From Branchiostoma floridae (taxonomy: Eukaryota > Chordata > Leptocardii > Amphioxiformes > Branchiostomatidae): a stretch of 26,455 nucleotides of DNA. Under the pieces are notes generated by a model. It saw nothing but the letters and a program-made list of their open reading frames with translations. It did no database searches and was not told the origin of the DNA. Of this stretch, positions 10,101-22,100 are shown piece after piece (within the stretch, counting starts at the first letter, position 1; every line of letters starts with the position of its first letter). The stretch covers positions 22,264,013 to 22,290,467 of the forward strand of contig NC_049979.1 in assembly GCF_000003815.2 (NCBI RefSeq), read 5' to 3'. The position numbers were made by a program, and so were the translations under genes.

Positions 10101-13100
10101 AACCCATTTATATAACACATGTCAGCAGGAAGAGGGTCAACATCACATTTAATACACAACCTCATGACCCATGTGAAGAGTGACAAGAGTTACACCTACG
10201 GTTGTTGCAGGTCCTTCCTTTCCAGGGCCTCTTGCAATGGCATGAGAAGTCTGCGACGTGGTCCACACACGTTCCATTGTTGCGACAGGGATTTGGAGAA
10301 CACTCGTTCTTATCTACAAGGCAAAAATATATGAATTTTTAATTTAACATAACAAAGGCTGAATCATTTTCCTGTATACAATCAATTTGTTCCATTAGAT
10401 GCCTTATACTACACATTCCTCTTCACACAATTGAGAACAAATGGCTGCCACGTACAATCACTTTGGTGATCTGATGGAAAATTAATAATTCAATAGTGCA
10501 ATAATCAAGTTAAAAGGGGAGACTTTTATGCTCCTGCATAGTTAATTTGTGATTTACAAGGTACAGCCTGCCACCTGACAAAGTCAATGTTGAAAGCATC
10601 ACTCTCACCTCCAATTTACCGATACAAACTAGAATTTATTGTACACATCATACCACTGCTAAATGGATTTCGCATGTTCTATGACTGGATGCAGACCAGG
10701 AAGAGGAGGGGTGGGAGGGGAGGCCTGCATTCTGCCAGCCAAACTATGGAGAGTTGGCTGACTGGTCTGGCAGCGATGCGTGAGAGGGGGAAGCATTGAT
10801 GTGCCCCTTGATGGCAATGCTTTGGGAACAACTGCCTTCCTATTTGACTACCAACCTTGAAAGCTAAAGGTCTCCATTTTCCCATGTACTCTACATCCTG
10901 GAACTGTGTTTGTGGTGTAACCTATGCTCCAGCTACTGAGTGACGACAACAAGCCTGTGCACCTACTTCAAACAGGCCGGAATCACGCTTTTGGCATGGC
11001 TGCTTTAATCTTTTTACCTACCACCATGTAATGCAATAGGAGACAGAACCAATCTCCCTGTCCAAACTGTTATTCCGTTTGTGTTTGGTGCACTTGAAAT
11101 TTTACCTGCCATTACAAATCCAATAAACATCATGTAAACAAAGGAATTCAATGGTGGACGGTGTCAATGATGAATTACAAATGGGGGCTTTGGCTAAATG
11201 AGTTTGCATAAGCGCGATAATCCTAAAATCACAAACAAGTATTCTCGCCTTCCTAAGATACTAAACAATGGTGTTTGAATTAATAATAAGCAGCTGATTT
11301 GTGTAAGAATGCATACAACAGATGGCTGATAGTAGTGGTGCGTACCGAAGCTCACGTTCCGGTTCAGGTTCGGACTCGAGTCCAAAGATTCCGGTTCAGG
11401 TCCGGACTTATAAGTCCGGTTTTTGACGGTCGCTAATTTTCCCATATAGACACAAGCATAAAGCGACTTGCTCTAGGCGACACATAATTTGCATCTCCGG
11501 CGCCCGCAACCACATTCGACCGGGCCGCATGCTATAAAGATATTGCCAAAGACGACTGCATCATTTTCAAAGTTGTAGAAACATCGACTTTTAATGAAAA
11601 CTATCGGGAAATCACGGCAAAATCCGACCTTTTCCGCTTTTTTTTGACGGCCGAAATTTAAAAATGGCGCTTGCGAGGTCATAGGGGTCAATAGGATAGC
11701 CTACTGTAATGCGGGTAGAAAAGGATGCGTGCGGTGTTTTTATACTCTACATTTAACCTTACAAATTAATTGTAAATTTATTCGTTACAACGATAAAGGC
11801 AGGAGGTATAAAATAAGTTTATGAACTTAAACTTTTTTTTTAATAAAACGTGTCGGTATTTCTTTTTAACAAGCTGCTCACCCATGCTTTCAGTGAAGTA
11901 TCCCGGCAAGCGGCAAATGTCAACAGTCGCCGGAGATTTGTTTTAGCTTGTTTATCTCGGAAATTTTCTTCATTTTCAGAAGATATGGGACTTAAAAACC
12001 ATACCAGGAGATAAACAAATCCACATACTTTATTTTCATGGGTAATATTGCTAAAGTGAACCTGTCATTTTTGCCGCGTTGCCGGATTTTGAAAGAAGGT
12101 TCCCGTAGCGCGACCATGTGCTTGGCCCGCTTATAGCGGTAGGACAATTTATTTTCGCAGAAATACGTTATTTTCTGGCCCGTTGGCTGCGATTAATATA
12201 TATCGTAATATAAAGTTACATAGGCATCTAGCGTTGTTTTAGATGATACTAGTATACAATAAGAAAGAGATATCCGGTTTTCCAGAAAACCGGTTTTCGA
12301 CGTTCCGGTTTTAACCGGACTTGAACCGAAAGTTATAGCAAGTCCAAGTCCGGTTCGGCGAACCGGTACGCACCACTAGCTGATAGTGTTCGATACACAT
12401 CTTACCTTCAGAATCAGATGTTATTTAACAGACATTACACAATCAGATTCAATTTTCATTTGTTGATCAAGCCAAGAGCACTTAGCAAATCATCTATATT
12501 TGGCAAGAACTAATAGTTTGAAGAGTTTGAACAAGAGTATAAAGATCTCCTGCCTCCATGAACTCTAGAGTCCCTCCTATGTCCTAGGGCAAGTTGACAA
12601 CATCTTCCCACTCACTCACTTCCAGACAATCTCCTACTACGGATATGTACCAACATATTACAAACAGACACAGCAAAAATAAAAAGAGTCCTTACATAGA
12701 GGCAACAAGTGTAGTAGGTTACTCACTCTGGTTGCAAAGTATCCCTTCCCAGCCCTCAGCACACACACACTGGAAGGAGTTGATCCCGTCCACACATGTC
12801 GCTCCGTTCAGACATCTGTTCACAGCACAGTCATTGATGTCTAACAGTGGGAATACAATGTAGTCAGACCACTGGCCATTACATCCATCCATGTAACACA
12901 CATGTGTTGCACTGGGTACAAATATTTTTTATTGTACTTGGCAGTGCGGAAGGACCAGCATCAGACAGCTTTACATCTCCTTTTCGGAGGATGTGGCCAC
13001 TAAGCGATTTCTGACAGATCGGTCAACAAATTTTGTCAATAAATAACAAACTTTTTTTAAAGTTTCGTGTCTTTTGTTGTCCTCTAACTCATACTTCTAC

Positions 13101-16100
13101 ATCTTTTGTCATATTCCAAATATGAAATCACAACGATAAAATTACATAACTGAAATCCAATTTTGGTAGCTATATGGTCGCTCAATCTTTATCTAGCTCT
13201 TTATTACATGGTTAAATACATTCTAAAGCTAATGTGCTTGGATTGTTCGTAAAAGCTTATTTGAAGGCTTTTTTTCCAATTGTTTCATATGCTGAATATC
13301 AATTTGACAACATTCCTCTGTTGAATCGTACATACCAGTGGTACATGGCAGGGTTATAAGAGGTGGTAAACCTTGGCCTTCTAGATCCAAGGCATCATGC
13401 TGTTCCTCAATATAAACATACCATAAAAATACCAGTTTTATGACTAGTCTGGCTGAACAGAAATAGGCACCGCCTTTCTTTTTATTTCCCAGGCCAAAAA
13501 GTGTGGACTGTGCACACCATACATGTATGTATACTATATATTAGTAATATCATGCTAAGAAACAAGGCAGAATGATAATTGTTTTAACATCTCTCTCGAC
13601 ATCAAATAGCCCCTTTCACCTTCTTTAAAAAATAATACATCTAGCTGATAGCTTTTAAAGAAATTACATTGAACATCAATGAAGAGAAATCTTATCCTGA
13701 TAGTTCTTTAGCTTATCAGAAAGCCCCCAGCATCAAAACATCCTGTTTCTATTTTCGGCATTGCTAGCTAGCTATTTTGTAGAGTGAGTTTTGAGAAAGT
13801 GCTAGATGTGTGAGCGAGCACAGTCAAGTTTTCATTATCAAGTAAGTACAGTTATGACAGCTGACTGCCTCCCACTTTATTCCAAGGTAGGAGACTTCCT
13901 CAGATGCAGCTGATCTTGCAATTAAGAAAGCATGTCCATTGACACATGTTGACAGAGAGTCATGATAACTCATAGTCACACACTGTTTAATACTCATGGC
14001 TGCCCAGGCAGGAAGGCCAACTCAGGCCAAGATATCTCCAAGTAATATCAGTAGTAAGGAATCTGTGGAATTTCTACAGAAAAGGGCTGACCCTGATAGT
14101 GACAGAGTTGGAATACTTTATCTTTGATCAGGCAGAACTTGTGTACACCCTTGCCATCCAGACCTCTTCTGAGGTCTGCATATTTGCAGCAACTACACTG
14201 GGGAGACAGCTGCAAGTAACGAGATTGCCTGATTGCAGCTGGTGCCTGAGACTTTTCACGTCTGGGGTAACATTGGACATGAGACCGGGTAAGTGCAGAT
14301 ACAGGTCATGCCTGCTAAGGTAGCTTACTTTCTTGACAAAACGTTCCCGTGTAACCCCTGTTGCATGCACAGGTGAAGTCTCCGTCAGGCTGGCTGATAC
14401 AATTGCCATGGTCCCCGCAGACGTTAGAGGAAATGATCATCACCCCATCACTGGATGTGTTGGAGGAAACAGCAACTGTGCAGCTGTCTATCACTGAAAC
14501 ATTGCCAACAGCCCTCTTTCAATATATGCAGCCTCAAAAATTCATCTTATCAGCCATGTTAGATTACACATTGTTAGTATCAATGAGATATCATATTTTC
14601 AGACTTAATAATTCAATAGAAGGAAGCTAGTAATGCATTTACCACAAGGTTCAGGGGGTTCAGAGTGCTGGAATATTTCCTTTGAGGTAACCATGGATTA
14701 GGTAGTGCCAGGCAAGTATCACATTTAATTTCCCATTCCTCTGTTGCCTACAGCATGCATGCCATGCCTCAGCTTCAAGCTTTTCACAGGCTCTAGATCT
14801 TGTTTCATTTCCCCTGGGTGGACCCATGTCTAACATGACACACCCTTGCAGGATCCCCACCCACAACAAAAATAATTCCTAACCAAACTATGTGCTATAT
14901 CTGGAACAAACAGGGGTATCTGGTTCAACTTCTGTGTGACTGTGCGCATGTTTGTACCTTCACAGGGCCCGGTCCGACAGTGGTCTTTCAGGTGTGTGCA
15001 GTTCTTGCCCTCGAACCCGTCTCGACATTGACAGAAGTAGTCGGTCTCCAGGTTGTAACACTGGGCGTCATTCTGGCAGGGGTTGGGGTTACAGAAGTCC
15101 ACGTCAATCTGTAGAGATGGACAGATTTCATATCAAAGTGAGGCTGTGTATGGGAGCAATGTAAGTTCAGCCACAAGAGGTCAGAGCAAGAGGTGCCCAG
15201 ACGTCTGCATAGTTCCATTGATCACACAGTGGTGGGTGTGTGAGTGGATGGATGGATGTGTGCGTGAAGGCAAATCTTCCTAAACTGGACAGTGGTCCAG
15301 GATTTGGCACATAATGATATATGTCAAAATATCAAAACAAAATGTGACACAGCTTTGAGAACTACAAATAGCTGTTAAGTCTGTTGCCATCATTGAAAAA
15401 AAGAGAGGAAATGTTAAATCATTAGAGCTCACAGGAGTAATGCTAGTCAATCCAAGTTATCTTAGGCCACAGCAAGTAAAAACTATGGATGATATCCATG
15501 ATGTACTGATTTTCATTTGCTTTTGGAAAAAAAATTGTTCCCACCAGTGATGGTCAGCATAACAAGAAAATACCCAAAATGGGAAAATTCTCAAAACGTC
15601 TCAAAGCGGTATACCAAAAGTGGTAGCCTTGAGAGGAGTTGAAGTGATACCAGATTACAACACTAACATCACTAAAATACAGGTCCTGGAATAATGACTT
15701 GTTGGCTGTAATACCATGTTTTGTCACTTGATACAACATTAATGGTCTCTACGCTGAAAATTTAGACATCTTTTTTTCCCATCTTCTTTTTTTTCACTCT
15801 TACATTAAATTTGGAGTCTGCAGGTGATGTCATCCATAAAATGTACATATACAGTCACCATATACATTACAGTCACCAATATGCATAGTTGTACAAGTAA
15901 CAAATGTTTGCTATCAAAGAGGTTGGTGCTCTGACCATGCCCAGACCTCCAACGCACGGAAATGAATGGCTGAATATTCCCGAGAGCCGAGGCCGATGCG
16001 TACATTAATATTTCATTAAATCATAACACTGTGCACAAAACACTTATCCGAAGGTTTCTCAGTTTTCCAAAGGACCTTCATGTTAAATGGCTTTTGTTCA

Positions 16101-19100
16101 TCACGAAAGGATATAAGGGACAAGGACATCGACTTTCATGACAGTTCCCCTGATAGTCATAAATCCATCTCATGAGAATGATAAATTAACTGATGTACTC
16201 TCAGTTAAGAACATTTCTATGAGTGCTACTCCAAGGGACTGAGGGAAAGTGACAATAATCTGTAGCATGACACGCAGGATTACCTGAGTCTATGAGTTAA
16301 AAATGAAAGAACATGTGTCACGGTTAACAATTTTTGGCTGAAGAGTGACAGTTTGTGAGCTGAAGGGTACATTTAACATTACATTATGAATTATACATTT
16401 AAAGGAAAAAAATTTACCATCTTTTATTCCTTTCAACCATTTTTAAGTCCCATTCTTGCACTCATTGTTATTTCCATCTACTTTAAGTACTTTGGTTCCA
16501 AGTGGAAACAAACCAGAAGCAAACAAGCTGTGACCCTCCAAGGAACAGGTTCCACAACCCCCAAAGAAAGCTTTTTTGAGAGATCAATGGAAGCAGCAGC
16601 AGCACCTGCAACAGTTTTACTGAATGACAAGTCCTAAAAAGGCTGTTGTGTTCAGTGGTTTACTGATTTATCACCATTGATAATTGATTATGCTGGACTT
16701 GGAGTCTTGAATCTAGCCAATTCTAGTATATCAAATAGCAATCAGTTTCAGTCAACCAAGGTGGCCAAGCCAAGCACCCATGGTGCATAAATCACAACAC
16801 AGGAGACAAACACCTCTTTGGAGGATTGTCGGCCATTACAAACAGGGGTAAGTGCTGCTTGCTTAAGCCACTGTGAGAAAGTCGGTACACTTTACTTGCC
16901 AGTGGAAGTAAGCTAGCTTAAAATCCTCCATAAGATGTGGTAACACAGGGTGGCTGCAAGCCAGGGCTTGCAGCCTACTGGAGGCTAATGTTTACAGTTG
17001 GCAAAGAAGTTAGGCATCTTGAGGACCTTTTAAGTCCCATTTCCTTCTCATCAAATTTGCCTCATTGGTATGTGATGAATGCAACCACAGCCTCTTGTGG
17101 CAGCAAACTTGCTGCCAAAAGAGCCTCAAGAGGCTGGGCATATGGGGGATACACAAATGGGCACTTTGTGTTGAAGGAGGGATCTGGACCAAAGTGACTT
17201 GCACCTTTCTCCTTTATCATCCGTTCCATCACGGTTCTCCTGTACTGATGCCAAGACATGAGTAACCTGGTTAGTCAGCAATTCTACATGATTGACCGTG
17301 TAACTGACTCACTGGCATCAACAGGTGATGTGCGCTACAGGGCGATCCAAAAGTGTTGGTGACACTTGGCTGCCGCTGGCTAAGTAAAAATTGACAAAGT
17401 ATTTGTCCAAACCATGGCCTGAGCACACAAGTACCCTCCATCCATCGATTTGTGCAGAAGTGCCTCCATGTCTGGAGGATTTGTCCAGACTTGTTTCCAA
17501 GGTTACACAGGAGATTGTAGGAGCTGATACCAGGTCAAGCATGTCAAATTCCAGACTGCTGCTGACAACAGACACACTCTCCACTGCTGCAGCACACTCA
17601 GCCCACATCCCCTCCCACCAGGCTCAGGGGACAGTGGTCTTTAAATAAATCTTCTCACTACTTAGACTACTAGCACCTGAAAACTACACCTGGTCACTTT
17701 TATGTCTTAATGGGACTTGAGTACTACACTGGAAAAAAAAATACCCACACTACAAAATTACCATCACACAAAAACAGGACAGGTGAAATTGTTGGCCCAG
17801 TCTAATTGTTGTTTCTTGTTCCTCTAAACAGTGACCTTCACTCTATGTATTTTGTTTCCCTTAGCACAATGACTGACCTCAATCTTTAAAGCATTAGTAT
17901 CTTCCATGGTAATCTGCAGTAATCTTTTTCGAGAAAACATTATTAAAACTTTTGTGTATGTGTAGTTAAGATTCTTTTCTCCATGTAATTCATTTCTAAA
18001 TCATACGTAAAACTATGATATCTTTGGTCCTTTTAAAGAGCTTAAAATGAGTTTTATCAAGATCACCGTTAAAGAGGTCACGAGGCCTCCCAACTGAAAG
18101 TTTTTAGTCCATTTCCATAAAAGGAATCTTATTCAATCACACCCTCTTGACAGCACAAGAGGACCAGCTTCCACTATCATGGAATTATATCAAGCAATTT
18201 GTCAAATGCTTTATATAGTAGTTTTGAACTATTCTGTATTGAGTCTCCAAAAATGGATCTGCCAGATTTTTGGAGGTACTGACATTACCTGACTTCACTA
18301 TAATTACAGTTCAAGGTCACCCCAGTACGACAGAACTTGGTACAAAAGGTGATCCCAGACAGAAAAGTGGCTAAAGGTTTGATTGACACTTGCTAATTGC
18401 TGTAAAATATCCAGTCCCACCCACCTCACAGTTTCGACCAACAAATCCCAGTGGGCATCTGCAAGTGTAGCTGTTGTCACCATCCACGCACTGCCCTCCA
18501 TTGCGACAAGGATTGCTCAGACACTCGTTGATGTTCCTCTGGCAGCGCCTGCCCTCGAACCCCAGCGTGCACTCACAATGGTAGCCATTCACCAGGTCCT
18601 GGTCAGACAGATAAACACCAATTACATTTCACAATGATTGCAGCACAATTGCGGGATGTTGAATATGGAGATTAAGGTACATAAGATTGAAGTGCCAGAA
18701 CATGAACAAGATTACAATGACAGTACCCCAAGGTCCCCCCCCCCCACTTTGTACCACATTCAACAGGTGGCAGGACGCTGAACTTTCCATCCTAGCCGAG
18801 CCCTGACCTCAGGTCGCCGAACCGCCATGTGCCAACCCACATTTACATTATAAGAATATTTCGGTTCCTCTGCCACAAAGCTACCATGGCAATTTAGACA
18901 GCTGTCAAACTGAAAGGTCATCTTTCCTCAATTAACACAGTCCTCCAGGTTGGCATTGCCTGAATTCCTGCACACTTGATCCCTGTGAGAAAGATTTGCT
19001 GGAGAAGCTTGTAACCAGGATACCTAGAACCAGGTGTTGACTGTAAGTTTACACTAGAGATTATACAACAAGGTGATACGATCCCTTCTGGAAGAACATG

Positions 19101-22100
19101 TTTAAGTTCCACGGATTCTGATGTGAAAAGGGAAGCTGCAAGAAGGTACAACTTTTATGAGGGTCCGCATGGGGGATCCCGATAATACTGAAAGATAAAT
19201 TCGTGAGGGCTAGCAATGCTTCAAGATTGACTGTCTGGCTAAACTAGGCTGCTAACAGCGACCCAAACCGGAAGCCTCGTCATGACTTTTGGGCAATCTA
19301 GTATTCAACTTCACGAATTTGTCAATGACATTTAATGATGACAACAGGATAACATTCTACGTAGAATTATAGCAATGAAATTTACACTTCACAAATGACT
19401 TGTAGCAATCACAAATGACTTGTAGCAACAATGCTTATGTTGAATTAGAGCAGAGGCCGTCTATGATTAAATGTGAAATAGAACAGCTCGCTATGCCTTA
19501 TGGTAAAAGGATGCAGACCCTCTTTTATAAAGAGCAAGTGGTGTTTGGAACTTTCCTAAGGTAAATTCTTGTTAACTAATGACATGGACTACAGACGGCA
19601 GTGCTGCATATGGATCACCTGTGGTCCCATGGTGATGCAATGGTTGCTAATGTTGAAGTATGCCTGCAGTATAAACAACTAGACATTCAGACTGGTGATG
19701 CAGCTTTGTCCCAAATACCACTCCTGCATGTGGCATGAACATTCTCCACATCCCAACATGGGAAACATGAAAGGGGATTTCAAAGGATTTTTATGGGGCG
19801 ACACCGGGCACTTGTTTCCTTTGTAGCTGTCTGGGTCTTACCATGCTCCACCCAAAACTATTGTGAGAACAAATATCACACAACGTCTGTAGAGAACTTG
19901 TAGGCAATATGTTCATCCAACAGGGAAGTGAAGGTGCAGCTACTTGTTCCTATTGTTGGTTGTGAATATAGAAAGCGGACCTACCACACATGTTGCTCCA
20001 TTCTGACACTGTCCGGTACAGTCAGGAATGTCTGAAAACATAGATAAAACACTGTGAGCTAAAAGTTATGCAACATACACAATTACCTTGCAAGATAAGA
20101 GTCAATGCATTCATATTTATTCAAGGAGTGAGTGAATCAGTCTAGGGTAAATGTGGAAATACTTACTGATATGACAATTCTTGCCGGTCCATCCTGGCTG
20201 GCAGTCACAGACGTAGTCTCCAATCAGGTTCCTACAGGCGTAGGCATGCTCACATGGGCTGTCTTCACATTCGTTGTCATCTGAGTCGCATACAAACACA
20301 GGATTAGGAGAATCCAAACAGGCATTATTCAAAACAACAATATTAATCCAAGATTTAATTTGCAAGCTGGGTCATAAAGACATATGAAGAATTTTCTCAA
20401 GCACCAAATTCTCTGCAGTCTGTCCTTGCAGTGACCGGAACAGTTAACTATATTTGATTAGAATATTTTCATAACATTTGTATTTCTACAATTACCACCA
20501 GAGGCAACTGAGTAAATAGTAAAATACCCACTGCTCTGTGTTAGGGGATTTGACTGACAGAGGCAAGGATATGCACAGCATGAGCAGGAATAACTCAGTA
20601 ATTAGCCATGCAAGCTCCCAAGGATGGTACAGGCATTAACAGTACAGTTCCAGTATTGGGCAGCTGGTCTATACTACCCTGCTAAGAAATTAGTAATTGA
20701 GATCTGAGCGTACGTGTTTACAGGTTACCACAATGATTTTGCTGCATTAGGACAATTATGTATATTCTTTATAGCACAAAGAATTTATAGGAAGCAGTTA
20801 TACTAGTCCTTAGGGCAAGGTTACATTTTTTTGAGAGGTTACCAGATATCATCGAAAGCCGTAAAAGATCTGTCAATCCGATGACAAATGCTTGATGTAT
20901 TTGGTGTCACATTAGTTATCATTGCAGTCAAGAGCTTATCAATTATTCATGTTCAATATACACAAAGGAGAACAATACAATGGCATGCATATTGTAGTTT
21001 ACTGACATAGAAGGATGCAACTTGCTTTAAAATCCTCTCAATTGGAAAAAAATATGCTTTTCACTGGAATGTGTACTTCTAACACTGTTCTTGTCCTTTT
21101 GCAAAGGAAACAGGTTTCCTTTGTCCTTTTGAAAAAGGAAAATGGTCCAAATCATTGTACTATTTATCTAATAACATGCCACACAATCAGATGCATGTGA
21201 TTAAGACCCTGAAGTGCATGACATTTCCGAGTGATGGACCTACGTACCTATCTGACAGGTGGATCCGAGCCAGCCTGGTGGACACTGGCAGTGATAACCA
21301 TTCAACTCATCCACACATCTCCCTCCATGGGCACACGGGTTGGGTTCTTTGCAATCATCAATGTCTAAGAAAAGCAATTACAGATAGTGGAATAAAGGAT
21401 CAATGTGATACTTTTGTGTTGAGTCAAATCCCTGTGAAAAATTCATTAGCTGCCTAAGCATAATGGATAGAAGTGTATTACCATTTAACTCCCAGGTCAC
21501 ATATATCAGCCACAGTTTTTTTTTAGTAATGTCCAGTGCTACAAATTGAAAATTGTTATTATGGCTTAAAAGAAGAAAAAAATGTCCCAAGTAGTAGCAG
21601 TACCTCTTGGACTGAAAACGTTTGTAAGGAAACATTCAAAGATTCTCTGAAGTATTGCACAGAGACTGTCCATCCAAACTAAAAAATCAGTCCATGATTT
21701 ATCTAGAGTTGGTGGCAAGAATTAAGCCTAACACATAAACCAACATTATTACATTATAACTAATGATAGAAATGAGCAGATGATGAGACTTTAACAGCAG
21801 TAAACAAGTGATGTTTAAAAGTACCTATGTCACAGGTGTCTCCTGTCCAGCCAAGGGCACAGGTGCAACGGAAACCGTTGGAAACTTCCGTACACTGCCC
21901 GCCATTCTGACACGGGTTGGACACACAGGGTTGTTCAGCTGTAAGATGCACAAAGATCAAACAGGTTAACTTAATGTACACAAGTATATGTATGTCTACT
22001 TTAATCCTTGTAAAAAAAACTGTAAATACCCCATTATGACTTTTGGAACAGTAACCAGAATCTCCCTCACCAAGCTTACACATGAGGGGTTTTCACCATT

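Larger units (their letters stand above)
10314..12726 (-). other. Intron 15, host of the hAT-type insertion
   Basis: A phase 1 intron of 2413 bp, of which 1054 bp is the transposon plus one copy of its target duplication. Without the insertion the intron would be about 1.36 kb. The rest shows no gene. Confidence 0.85.
15109..18424 (-). other. Intron 12, longest complete intron
   Basis: A phase 0 intron of about 3.3 kb, GTGGGT to tctctacag. It carries a small cluster of perfect hairpins (16952-16975 and 17089-17135) and short open frames on both strands around 16386-16637 and 17318-17648, which I do not recognise. No complete mobile element is evident. Its length makes it a reasonable place for regulatory DNA, which is inference only. 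Confidence 0.8.

Noticed and set aside
11473-11691. 72-codon frame inside the hAT-type element as a transposase remnant
   Set aside because: No hAT dimerisation motif or zinc finger is recognisable, and it is far too short; the element is best described as non-autonomous.
16386-16637. Plus-strand 83-codon frame with a hydrophobic stretch
   Set aside because: AT-rich intronic DNA often gives Phe/Ile/Leu-rich reads; no homology recognised and no supporting gene context.
17318-17648. Open frames on both strands of intron 12
   Set aside because: Neither translation resembles a known protein and there are no convincing splice sites at a frame consistent with Jagged. Retained only as slightly GC-rich intron.
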